DNA from: Flavobacterium sp. UBA4098 | GTDB lineage: Bacteria; Bacteroidota; Bacteroidia; Flavobacteriales; Flavobacteriaceae | DNA length: 23,802 nucleotides | Direction: 5' to 3' | NCBI GenBank assembly: GCA_002382495.1 | Contig: DFXW01000037.1 | Coordinates: 1 to 23,802 of the forward strand | Shown here: positions 7,962 through 15,680 of the stretch, one piece after another | Numbering within the stretch: the first letter of the stretch is position 1 | Layout of the letters: each line of letters starts with the position of its first letter | Notes under the pieces: model-generated | What the model saw: the letters and a program-made list of their open reading frames with translations, nothing else | Database searches by the model: none | Told to the model about the DNA's origin: nothing | Made by a program: the position numbers and the translations under genes

Positions 7962-10838
7962 ATGAAATACAATCCGAACGAAATTGAAGCGAAATGGCAA
8001 AAGTATTGGGCAGAAAATCACACTTTTGCAGCCCAAAATAATGCTGATAAACCCAAACATTATGTGTTAGATATGTTTCCTTATCCATCAGGAGCTGGTT
8101 TGCACGTTGGGCATCCGTTAGGATATATTGCTTCAGATGTATACTCAAGATACAAAAGACACCAAGGGTTTAATGTATTGCACCCAATGGGTTATGATAG
8201 TTTTGGATTACCAGCTGAGCAATACGCCATTCAAACGGGGCAACGTCCAGAAGACACAACTTCGGTAAATATTGACGGCGGGGTGGATAAAGAAGGAAAC
8301 CAAATTGCAGGTTACAGAAAGCAGTTGGATAAAATTGGATTTTCATTTGATTGGAGTCGCGAAGTACGTACTTCCAACCCCGATTATTACAAACATACGC
8401 AATGGATTTTTATCCAATTATTTAATTCTTGGTACAATAAAAATTCAGACAAAGCAGAAGATATTAGCACTTTAATTGCCTTGTTCGAAAAAGAAGGGAA
8501 TACTGCTGTCAATGCCGTTTGCGATGATAACATTGCGCCTTTTTCAGCTTCAGAATGGAATGCTTTTTCAACAGAAGAACAACAAAAAACATTGTTGCAT
8601 TATCGTTTAACCTATTTAGCAGAAACCGAAGTGAACTGGTGTCCAGGATTGGGAACTGTTTTGGCTAATGACGAAATTGTAAATGGAGTTTCTGAGCGTG
8701 GTGGTTTTCCAGTAATTCGTAAAAAAATGACGCAATGGAGCATGCGAATTTCGGCTTACGCGGAACGTTTGTTGCAAGGTTTGGACACTATTGATTGGAC
8801 CGAAAGTATTAAAGAAAGTCAGCGCAATTGGATTGGAAAATCAGTTGGCGCCATGGTTTCTTTTGGCCTTGTGCCCACGGCTCAAAGCTCTGAGCCGAAA
8901 GCCATAGAGGTCTTTACCACTCGTCCCGATACTATTTTTGGAGTAACGTTTATGACTTTGGCTCCAGAACACGAATTAGTAGCACAAATTACAACTGCTG
9001 AGCAAAAACAAGCGGTTGCAGATTATATAGAAAAAACATCCAAACGCTCTGAACGCGAGCGTATGGCAGATGTAAAAACCATTTCAGGTGTTTTTACAGG
9101 AGCCTATGCAGAACACCCTTTCACTAAAGAACCAATTCCGGTTTGGATAGGCGATTATGTGTTGGCAGGATACGGAACCGGTGCGGTGATGGCAGTGCCT
9201 TGTGGAGACGAAAGAGATTATGCGTTTGCTAATTTCTTTAAAGGGCAAAATGGAATGCAAGCTATTAAAAATATTTTCAACAAAGACATTTCGGAAGCAG
9301 CTTATGGAGATAAAGGCGGATTTGAATTAATTGATTCGGACTTTTTAAATGGCTTGGGGTACAAAGAAGGAACAAAAAAAGTCATTGAAGCTTTAGAAAA
9401 AATAGGACAAGGAAAAGGAAAAACAAATTACCGTTTGCGTGATGCTGTTTTCTCTCGTCAGCGTTATTGGGGAGAACCATTTCCAGTCTATTATGTTAAT
9501 GGATTGCCACAGATGATTGCCGCCCAACATTTGCCTATCATTTTACCAGAAGTAGAAAAATATTTACCTACCGAAGATGGTTTACCGCCTTTAGGGAATG
9601 CGACTACTTGGGCTTGGGACAGTGTTCAGAGTTCTGTAGTTAGTAATCAGTTGATTGATCATAAAACAATTTTTCCTTTAGAATTGAACACCATGCCAGG
9701 TTGGGCAGGAAGTTCATGGTATTGGATGCGTTATATGGATGCGCAAAATGAAAACGAATTTGCAAGTCAAGAGGCTTTGAAATATTGGGAAAGTGTTGAT
9801 TTATACATTGGCGGAAGCGAACACGCGACAGGCCATTTATTGTATTCTCGTTTTTGGAACAAATTTTTAAAAGATAAAGGTTTTGCACCTACCGAAGAGC
9901 CTTTCAAAAAACTGATTAATCAAGGAATGATTTTAGGAATGAGTGCGTTTGTGTATCGTTTAGACGGAACCAACACCTATGTTTCTAAAAATCAAGTGAA
10001 AGATAAAAATGTACAACCGTTACACGTTGATGTGAATTTGATCAATAGTTCCGATGAGTTAGATATTGACGCTTTCAAAAATTGGAGAGAGGATTATGCA
10101 GGGGCAACTTTTGTTACAGAAGATAATGGCAAATACATTGTAGGTCGTGAGATAGAAAAAATGTCTAAATCCAAATACAATGTGGTTACGCCAGATTTAA
10201 TTTGCGCCGAATACGGTGCCGATACCTTGCGTTTATACGAAATGTTTTTAGGACCTTTGGAACAAGCAAAACCATGGAATACTGCAGGTATTTCAGGAGT
10301 TTTTGGTTTCTTGAAAAAATTATGTCGTTTGTATTTTGATGACAATGGTTTGATAGTTACTGATAACGAACCCACTAAAGACAATTTAAAATCACTACAC
10401 AAAACGATTAAAAAAGTAGCTGAAGATATTGAGAGTTTTTCATTCAATACATCGGTTTCACAGTTTATGATTTGTGTCAATGAATTGTCAACACAAAATT
10501 GCCACGAAAGAGCAATTTTAGAACCCTTAGCGATATTAATTTCGCCCTATGCTCCCCATATTGCAGAAGAATTGTGGTCTTTGTTGGGTCATTCCAATTC
10601 GATTGCAACCGTTGCTTTTCCAAAATTTGATGCGGTACATTTGGTAGAAAGTAGTAAAGAATATCCTGTTTCTTTCAACGGAAAAATGCGTTTCACTTTG
10701 GCATTGCCTTTGGATTTAACCAAGGAACAAATTGAGGAAATTGTCATGAAAGACGAACGCACCTTGCGTCAATTAGACGGAAGAACACCAAACAAAGTAA
10801 TAATTGTACCTGGAAAAATTATCAATTTAGTAGGGTAG
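7962..10838 (+). CDS. leuS: Leucyl-tRNA synthetase
   Basis: This class I synthetase charges tRNA-Leu with leucine. Its 958 residues make it longer than the E. coli enzyme (about 860), through insertions usual in Bacteroidota. One insertion lies near residues 150-215. Another is a beta-rich segment (about 655-715) before the KMSKS loop. The HIGH-type motif is HVGH (48-51, within PYPSGAGLHVGHPLGY) and KMSKS is intact at 733-737. The CP1 editing domain is present, with TTRPDTIFGVTFM and YGTGAVMAVPCGDERD, so post-transfer editing should work. The C-terminal anticodon-binding part ends LDGRTPNKVIIVPGKIINLVG. A two-way terminator follows. Confidence 0.98.
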   Translation: MKYNPNEIEAKWQKYWAENHTFAAQNNADKPKHYVLDMFPYPSGAGLHVGHPLGYIASDVYSRYKRHQGFNVLHPMGYDSFGLPAEQYAIQTGQRPEDTTSVNIDGGVDKEGNQIAGYRKQLDKIGFSFDWSREVRTSNPDYYKHTQWIFIQLFNSWYNKNSDKAEDISTLIALFEKEGNTAVNAVCDDNIAPFSASEWNAFSTEEQQKTLLHYRLTYLAETEVNWCPGLGTVLANDEIVNGVSERGGFPVIRKKMTQWSMRISAYAERLLQGLDTIDWTESIKESQRNWIGKSVGAMVSFGLVPTAQSSEPKAIEVFTTRPDTIFGVTFMTLAPEHELVAQITTAEQKQAVADYIEKTSKRSERERMADVKTISGVFTGAYAEHPFTKEPIPVWIGDYVLAGYGTGAVMAVPCGDERDYAFANFFKGQNGMQAIKNIFNKDISEAAYGDKGGFELIDSDFLNGLGYKEGTKKVIEALEKIGQGKGKTNYRLRDAVFSRQRYWGEPFPVYYVNGLPQMIAAQHLPIILPEVEKYLPTEDGLPPLGNATTWAWDSVQSSVVSNQLIDHKTIFPLELNTMPGWAGSSWYWMRYMDAQNENEFASQEALKYWESVDLYIGGSEHATGHLLYSRFWNKFLKDKGFAPTEEPFKKLINQGMILGMSAFVYRLDGTNTYVSKNQVKDKNVQPLHVDVNLINSSDELDIDAFKNWREDYAGATFVTEDNGKYIVGREIEKMSKSKYNVVTPDLICAEYGADTLRLYEMFLGPLEQAKPWNTAGISGVFGFLKKLCRLYFDDNGLIVTDNEPTKDNLKSLHKTIKKVAEDIESFSFNTSVSQFMICVNELSTQNCHERAILEPLAILISPYAPHIAEELWSLLGHSNSIATVAFPKFDAVHLVESSKEYPVSFNGKMRFTLALPLDLTKEQIEEIVMKDERTLRQLDGRTPNKVIIVPGKIINLVG

Positions 10839-10861
10839 TTTATAGAAATAAAATGTACTTT

Positions 10862-10893
10862 AATCTCTGTTCCGACGTTTCGGGACAGAGATT
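10862..10893. terminator. Bidirectional terminator between leuS and the Lrp-family gene
   Basis: A 9-bp perfect outer stem (10862-10870 with 10885-10893) continues through a G-T pair into a 4-bp inner stem (10872-10875 with 10880-10883). T-rich sequence follows on the plus strand and AAAG/T-rich sequence serves the minus direction. It sits between two convergent genes. Confidence 0.85.
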
Positions 10894-10933
10894 TTCATTT
10901 TCACATAACCCAATAAACAGATCAACTCATAAC

Positions 10934-11404
10934 CTACAATTGGATTTGTCGGTCTATTTGTTGGTCTAATGAAATGAAGGTTTCGGTTCTGGAAACACCT
11001 TCTATGGCTTGAATTTTTGTATTCAGTAAATGCATCAAATGCTCGTTGTCCAAACAAATGATCTTAATCAAAATAGACCAATTCCCGGTAGTATAATGAC
11101 ATTCTAATACTTCAGGAATCTTCTTTAAGTCACGAACGGCTTCCGAATTTCGTGCGGCTTTGTCCAAATAAATTCCCACAAAAGCCATGGTGTTGTACCC
11201 CAATACTTTGTGATTGACGGTGAACTTAGAACCAGAAATCACGCCAGATTGTTCTAATTTTCGTAAACGTTGGTGAATAGCAGCTCCTGAAATTCCAATT
11301 TTATTAGCAATTTGTAGAATGGGTTTTCGAGCATCGTCCATTAAATCGCGCAAAATTTCTTTGTCGATTCCGTCTATTTCTACTTGAAGAGAATTGATTT
11401 TCAT
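10934..11404 (-). CDS. Lrp/AsnC family transcriptional regulator
   Basis: This encodes 156 residues in the usual two-domain layout. An N-terminal winged HTH (about 8-60) has LQIANKIGISGAAIHQRLRKLEQSGVI, followed by an alpha/beta ligand-binding RAM domain (about 70-150) with GYNTMAFVGIYLDKA, VLECHYTTGNWSILIKI and GVSRTETFISL. Such proteins form octamers that sense amino acids and regulate their metabolism. The effector and targets cannot be read from sequence. The ATG lies 47 bases downstream of a TACTTTTG box. It is a single-gene unit with its own terminator, convergent with leuS. Confidence 0.93.
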   Translation of the reverse strand: MKINSLQVEIDGIDKEILRDLMDDARKPILQIANKIGISGAAIHQRLRKLEQSGVISGSKFTVNHKVLGYNTMAFVGIYLDKAARNSEAVRDLKKIPEVLECHYTTGNWSILIKIICLDNEHLMHLLNTKIQAIEGVSRTETFISLDQQIDRQIQL

Positions 11405-11451
11405 AATTGAATATTGTAACTAAAAGGGAAGTTTTAGTTTTATTTAGAAAC

Positions 11452-11459
11452 CAAAAGTA
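11452..11459 (-). promoter_or_regulatory. Possible -7 promoter box of the Lrp-family gene
   Basis: On the minus strand this reads TACTTTTG, a full TAnnTTTG match, ending 47 bases before the start codon. No -33 TTTG is evident. Autoregulation is common in this family, but no palindrome was identified. Confidence 0.4.
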
Positions 11460-11500
11460 GAAAAAATAAACGAAATAATTCATTTTGCCCCATTTTGGCT

Positions 11501-11529
11501 AATAAAAAAACCATCCGAATGGATGGTTT
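11501..11529 (-). terminator. Rho-independent terminator of hemD
   Basis: A 9-bp stem (11521-11529 with 11508-11516) closes an ATTC loop and is followed on the minus strand by seven T. It begins 23 bases after the hemD stop. Confidence 0.88.
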
Positions 11530-11552
11530 ATATAGTGTGTTCTAAAGCAATT

Positions 11553-12302
11553 TTATTTTCCTTTGTTGGCCTCGGCAACATATTTTTCTAATGCCATTGT
11601 CATGGATGGGGTTCCAGGAGTTGGAGCCATAATGTCAATGCGCAATCCGTGATCCAACGCTTCTTTTTGAGTAGTGCTTCCAAAAACAGCAATACGCGTA
11701 TCGTTTTGTTGGAAATCAGGGAAATTTTTAAATAGTGATTTGATTCCCGTTGGACTAAAGAAAGCCAATACATCATAATACACATCTGCTAAATCAGACA
11801 AATCACTCATTACGGTTTTATAAAACGTAGCAGGTGTCCAATCCACTTTCAAACCGTTTAGGGTAACCGGGATGTCCGCATTCAATTGATCGGAAGCTGG
11901 CAACAAGAATTTTTCGTCTTTGTATTTTTTAATTAATGGTGATAAATCAGCAAAATCTTTTGGTCCTACATAGATTTTACGTTTTCTGTACACCACGTAT
12001 TTTTGAAGGTAAAACGCAATAGCTTCAGACTGACAAAAATATTTCAATCCTTCTGGAACTTTATAACGCATTTCTTCAGCCACTCTAAAAAAGTGATCTA
12101 CTGCATTTTTACTAGTCAAAATAATGGCGCTGTAATTATTCAGGTCAATTTTTTGCAGTCTAATTTCTTTTGCATTAACTCCTTCTACATGAATAAAAGG
12201 TCTGAAATCAATTTTTACTTTATGCTTTTGTTGCAGCTCAAAGTAAGGAGAATTCTCCACTTTAGGCTCTGGTTGCGACACCAAAATTGTTTTCACTTTC
12301 AT
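11553..12302 (-). CDS. hemD: Uroporphyrinogen-III synthase
   Basis: This enzyme closes hydroxymethylbilane to uroporphyrinogen III in tetrapyrrole (heme) synthesis. Its 249 residues are the usual length. The family has low sequence conservation, but the two-lobe pattern is visible: MKVKTILVSQP at the N-terminus, the NNYSAIILTSKNAVDHFF strand-loop, KFLLPASDQLNADIP, a YYDVLAFFSPTGIKSLF segment equivalent to the second-lobe D-x-hhxFTSpsgv motif, and RIAVFGSTTQKEALDHGL. It is 13 bases downstream of the DUF4271 gene on the same strand, an arrangement I associate with Flavobacteriia. A terminator follows. Confidence 0.9.
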   Translation of the reverse strand: MKVKTILVSQPEPKVENSPYFELQQKHKVKIDFRPFIHVEGVNAKEIRLQKIDLNNYSAIILTSKNAVDHFFRVAEEMRYKVPEGLKYFCQSEAIAFYLQKYVVYRKRKIYVGPKDFADLSPLIKKYKDEKFLLPASDQLNADIPVTLNGLKVDWTPATFYKTVMSDLSDLADVYYDVLAFFSPTGIKSLFKNFPDFQQNDTRIAVFGSTTQKEALDHGLRIDIMAPTPGTPSMTMALEKYVAEANKGK

Positions 12303-12315
12303 ACTATAACTTTTA

Positions 12316-12987
12316 CTATGCGACTCCTTTTGTAAACCAATAATACATGAAATAGTAAGGGGCTATTTCAAGAGCGCAAAGATACAAAATAAAATAAAAC
12401 AACTTGCTGAATATTAAATTTTGATAATTTTTAACAGAAACCACGTAAGTTACTAGGTTTGCAGCTATTACGATTGCGATAATAAGCGTTGGAAACACTA
12501 TGTTTATGTTTTCATAATAGAAAAATAACATATTAATTGGAAGTAAGATAAGTCCAATATAAGTACGATAGGTTACTTTTTGATGATTGAATTGTTCAAC
12601 GAACTCTTCTATATGAAAGGCGGTTGCAATTATTTTTTCAATTAGCACTTTTGACAAAATAAAGAAAAGTAAAAAGTTAGCAATTTGAATGTATTGCATC
12701 CAATCGTCTTTGGCTCCAAAACCATAAATGTGTAATGAGAGTTGAATGAAAAAGGCAAAAGAAATGACCTGAACAAAAAACAAGGCTATGGTAAAACCAT
12801 TTTTTATATTACTACTCTCCCGATATACTTTGATGTATTTGTCTGAAAAAAGTAAGTTGGCAAAATCACCGAATCGATTTTCGAAAACTGATTTAGTAAC
12901 TGCAATGGTTGCAAAACAAATCAAAAACATGAGGGTTACCCAGTCAGAGTTGTCAGTTAATCGGGGATGAAGTACAAATTCATTCAT
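12316..12987 (-). CDS. DUF4271 family multi-pass membrane protein
   Basis: This encodes 223 residues, with one hydrophobic helix near residue 20 and about five more spread over 65-215. The N-terminal part (SDWVTLMFLICFATIAVTK and FGDFANLLFSDKYIKVYRES) and the FHxEEF and NH-QKVTYRTYIGLILLP motifs fit DUF4271, a Bacteroidota family of unknown function. It is usually coupled to hemD, as here. No catalytic motif is evident. Its ATG lies only about 7 bases after a TAATTTTG box, so the transcript may be nearly leaderless. Confidence 0.85.
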   Translation of the reverse strand: MNEFVLHPRLTDNSDWVTLMFLICFATIAVTKSVFENRFGDFANLLFSDKYIKVYRESSNIKNGFTIALFFVQVISFAFFIQLSLHIYGFGAKDDWMQYIQIANFLLFFILSKVLIEKIIATAFHIEEFVEQFNHQKVTYRTYIGLILLPINMLFFYYENINIVFPTLIIAIVIAANLVTYVVSVKNYQNLIFSKLFYFILYLCALEIAPYYFMYYWFTKGVA

Positions 12988-12994
12988 AGTGTCG

Positions 12995-13002
12995 CAAAAT
13001 TA
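12995..13002 (-). promoter_or_regulatory. Likely -7 promoter box of DUF4271-hemD
   Basis: On the minus strand this reads TAATTTTG (TAnnTTTG), with the ATG 7 bases downstream. If used, the mRNA would start at or next to the start codon. Confidence 0.45.
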
Positions 13003-13065
13003 CTAATTTTTTATTTCATTACTTTTTATTATAAATTTATTATGATTCAAATGGCATAAAAAGCT

Positions 13066-13073
13066 TACTTTTG
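13066..13073 (+). promoter_or_regulatory. Likely -7 promoter box of the mannosyltransferase-pyrC-DUF4296 run
   Basis: TACTTTTG fully matches TAnnTTTG and ends 20 bases before the ATG at 13094, which fits a short leader. It is divergent from the DUF4271-hemD box 64 bases away. Confidence 0.5.
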
Positions 13074-13093
13074 TACTGAAATTACTCAAAATT

Positions 13094-13819
13094 ATGAATG
13101 ATTGCCTAGTTATAATTCCTACCTATAACGAAATTGAGAACGTTGAAAGCATTATTAGAACGGTGCTGTCTCAGCATAAGTTTTTTCATGTTCTGATCAT
13201 CGATGACAATTCGCCAGATCATACTGCTGACAAAGTAATCGCTTTGCAATCAGAGTTTTCGGATCGTTTGTTTTTAGAAAAAAGAGCCAAAAAAGCAGGT
13301 TTAGGAACTGCCTATGTTCATGGTTTTAAATGGGCATTAGAAAAAAAATACAACTATATATTTGAGATGGATGCTGATTTTTCTCATAATCCAACGGATT
13401 TAGAAAAGTTGTATAATGCGTGTCATTTAGGAGATGCTGATTTAGCAATTGGTTCTCGTTATGTTACGGGTGTTAATGTGGTGAACTGGCCATTAAGCCG
13501 CGTATTGCTCTCTTATTTTGCTTCTGTTTATGTTCGTTTTATAACGGGTATGAAAATTCACGATGCGACCGCTGGCTTTGTATGTTACAAAAGACAAGTG
13601 TTAGAAAGCATTCATTTGGACCAAATTAAATTTGTAGGCTATGCCTTTCAAATTGAAATGAAATACCGTACTTTTTGTAAAAATTTCAAAATATCGGAAG
13701 TGCCAATTATATTTACAGATCGCACTAAAGGGCAATCAAAAATGAGTAATTCAATTATTGTAGAAGCCGTTTTTGGAGTAATTGCACTTCGATTAAAAAG
13801 ATTAGTCAACACATTATAA
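13094..13819 (+). CDS. Polyprenol monophosphomannose synthase (GT2 family)
   Basis: This predicted enzyme transfers mannose from GDP-mannose to a polyprenyl phosphate, making the lipid-linked donor used by GT-C enzymes outside the membrane. Its 241 residues form a GT-A fold: the N-terminal CLVIIPTYNEIENVESII, the first acidic motif LIIDDNSPDHTAD (37-43), KAGLGTAYVHGFKWAL, and the metal-binding DAD at 93-95 within FEMDADFSHNP. GSRYVTG and the GFVCYKR-VL segment, with a basic C-terminus, match DPM1-like proteins. There are no membrane helices, as in the soluble-catalytic type. It is followed 12 bases later by pyrC. The GT117-like gene at 15681-18962 could use its product. Specificity for mannose is inferred from the family. 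Confidence 0.9.
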   Translation: MNDCLVIIPTYNEIENVESIIRTVLSQHKFFHVLIIDDNSPDHTADKVIALQSEFSDRLFLEKRAKKAGLGTAYVHGFKWALEKKYNYIFEMDADFSHNPTDLEKLYNACHLGDADLAIGSRYVTGVNVVNWPLSRVLLSYFASVYVRFITGMKIHDATAGFVCYKRQVLESIHLDQIKFVGYAFQIEMKYRTFCKNFKISEVPIIFTDRTKGQSKMSNSIIVEAVFGVIALRLKRLVNTL

Positions 13820-13831
13820 GAAAAAGATAGA

Positions 13832-15172
13832 ATGAATAGGGTTTTAATTAAGAATGCCAAAATAGTAAACGAAGGAAGGATTTTTGAAGGCGATGTTTTA
13901 ATTGAGGACGACATAATTGTTGAAATCGCTGAAAAGATTAGTGCTAAATCTGCAGATTGTAAAATTGTGGATGCCGAAGGCAACTATTTAATGCCAGGTG
14001 CAATAGATGATCAAGTGCATTTTAGAGAGCCAGGTTTGACTCATAAAGGAGATATAGAATCTGAATCTAGAGCTGCAGTTGCAGGAGGGATTACCTCATT
14101 TATTGAACAACCCAACACAGTTCCCAATGCTGTTACTCAAGAAATTCTTGAGAAAAAATATCAAATAGCAGCTCAAAATTCGTTCGCGAATTATTCATTT
14201 ATGATGGGAGCTACTAATGATAATTTGGAAGAAGTGTTAAAAACCAATCCCAAGAATGTAGCCGGAATTAAAATCTTTTTAGGCTCGTCTACTGGAAATA
14301 TGCTTGTAGATAATGAAGCTGTATTAGAGAGAATTTTTTCAAGTACACCCATGTTGATTGCGGTGCATTGTGAAGATGAAACCACTATCAAAAACAATTT
14401 AGCACAATACAAAGAAGAATACGGAGAAGAGGTTCCAGTTACTGCGCATCATTTAATTCGAAGTGAAGAGGCCTGTTATCTTTCGTCTTCAAAAGCGATT
14501 GCGTTAGCCAAAAAAACAGGGGCAAGACTGCATATTTTTCACTTGTCAACGGCCAAAGAAATGGATTTGTTTACCAATAAAATTCCATTGGAAGACAAAA
14601 AAATTACGGCGGAGGTATGTGTACACCATTTGTGGTTTACTAATGAGGATTATGCTACTAAAGGAAATTTTATCAAATGGAATCCAGCTGTTAAAACAGC
14701 TACAGATAAAGAAGCGCTTTGGAAAGCATTGTTAGACGACAGGATTGATGTTATTGCAACTGATCATGCACCGCATACTTTAGAAGAAAAGCAACAATCG
14801 TATTTAAATGCACCATCTGGTGGGCCATTAGTTCAACATGCAGTGGTAGCATTGTTCGAAGCTTTTCATCAAGGCAAAATTAGTGTAGAAAAGATTGTAG
14901 AAAAAATGTGTCACAATCCGGCTAAGATATTTAAAATTGAAAAACGTGGTTTTATTAAAGTAGGGTATTATGCCGATTTAGTAATTGTAAATGCAGGCTT
15001 GCCTTGGAGCGTTAAAAAAGAAAATATTTTAGCAAAATGTGGTTGGTCACCTTTTGAAGGCTATACTTTTAAATCAAGAATTACCCATACTTTTGTAAAC
15101 GGACAATTGGTTTATAATGCATTTAAAGTAAAGAACATTCGTGCTGGAAAGCGTTTGTTATTCAATAGATAA
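13832..15172 (+). CDS. pyrC: Dihydroorotase
   Basis: This enzyme interconverts carbamoyl aspartate and dihydroorotate in pyrimidine synthesis. Its 446 residues form an amidohydrolase-fold protein of the long class. The first metal motif reads DDQVHFREPGLTHKGD (Gln61-Val-His63), so the usual first His of the H-x-H pair is Gln. Other expected ligands are present: Lys147 in AGIKIF, His179 in AVHCEDE, His237 in HIFHLST and Asp311 in ATDHAPH. I recall the QVH form from other Bacteroidota dihydroorotases, so it may be lineage-typical rather than a defect. It lies 12 bases after the mannosyltransferase gene and 5 before the DUF4296 gene. Confidence 0.9.
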   Translation: MNRVLIKNAKIVNEGRIFEGDVLIEDDIIVEIAEKISAKSADCKIVDAEGNYLMPGAIDDQVHFREPGLTHKGDIESESRAAVAGGITSFIEQPNTVPNAVTQEILEKKYQIAAQNSFANYSFMMGATNDNLEEVLKTNPKNVAGIKIFLGSSTGNMLVDNEAVLERIFSSTPMLIAVHCEDETTIKNNLAQYKEEYGEEVPVTAHHLIRSEEACYLSSSKAIALAKKTGARLHIFHLSTAKEMDLFTNKIPLEDKKITAEVCVHHLWFTNEDYATKGNFIKWNPAVKTATDKEALWKALLDDRIDVIATDHAPHTLEEKQQSYLNAPSGGPLVQHAVVALFEAFHQGKISVEKIVEKMCHNPAKIFKIEKRGFIKVGYYADLVIVNAGLPWSVKKENILAKCGWSPFEGYTFKSRITHTFVNGQLVYNAFKVKNIRAGKRLLFNR

Positions 15173-15177
15173 ATAAG

Positions 15178-15624
15178 ATGAAAAAGAGGATTTCATTAGT
15201 AGCGATTTTAACCCTTTTGGGCTGTAAAGAGGACTTGGTTAAAAAACCAGACGTTATTATTGAAAAATCGAAGATGATGGATATTATGTATGATTTAGCT
15301 TTGTTAGAAGCTATTAAATACCAAAATCCTGCGGTCTTAGACTCCAATCAAATTCGCCCAAAGCAATATATTTATAAAAAATACAAAATTGATAGTCTAC
15401 AATTAGCGCAAAATAATGTCTATTACGCTGCGGATTATAAAAACTATAAAATTATGTTTGAAGAGGTGGTAAAGCGAATTGCAAACGAAAAGAAACGAGC
15501 TAATGCCGCCGTTAAATTGGAACAAAATAAGAATAACATCCGAATGGCGAAACTTAAAAAGAAAAAGCAGCTTGCCAAAAAAGCAAAAGATTCTATAGCA
15601 GCACTTAAAATAAAAAAAGGATAA
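15178..15624 (+). CDS. DUF4296 family lipoprotein
   Basis: This encodes 148 residues with a lipoprotein signal. The sequence is MKKRISLVAILTLLGCKEDL, with lipobox LLGC, so Cys16 is the likely lipidated residue. A helical core (VIIEKSKMMDIMYDLALLEAI, later IYKKYKIDSLQLAQNNVYYA) matches DUF4296, a Bacteroidota family of unknown role. The last 50 residues are an extremely Lys/Ala-rich helix, probably a coiled coil or low-complexity tail. It starts 5 bases after pyrC, so it is in the same transcript, and is followed at once by a two-way terminator. Confidence 0.85.
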   Translation: MKKRISLVAILTLLGCKEDLVKKPDVIIEKSKMMDIMYDLALLEAIKYQNPAVLDSNQIRPKQYIYKKYKIDSLQLAQNNVYYAADYKNYKIMFEEVVKRIANEKKRANAAVKLEQNKNNIRMAKLKKKKQLAKKAKDSIAALKIKKG

Positions 15625-15625
15625 C

Positions 15626-15659
15626 AAAAAAAGGCAGTACATACGTACTGCCTTTTTTT
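15626..15659. terminator. Bidirectional terminator between the DUF4296 and DUF2723 genes
   Basis: Seven A and an 8-bp stem (15633-15640 with 15645-15652) around an ATAC loop are followed by seven T, so the structure ends transcripts from both directions. It begins one base after the DUF4296 stop and lies 22 bases from the DUF2723 stop. Confidence 0.92.
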
Positions 15660-15680
15660 GTTCCAATCGAATACTCTTCC

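Noticed and set aside
8879..8904. Small GGCTCA/TGAGCC hairpin inside leuS
   Set aside because: It lies mid-gene in a variable insertion with no T-run; probably coding variation only.
10094..10480. Antisense open frame of 128 codons within leuS
   Set aside because: It lies wholly inside a strongly conserved gene and its translation has no recognisable domain; it is a shadow of the leuS frame.
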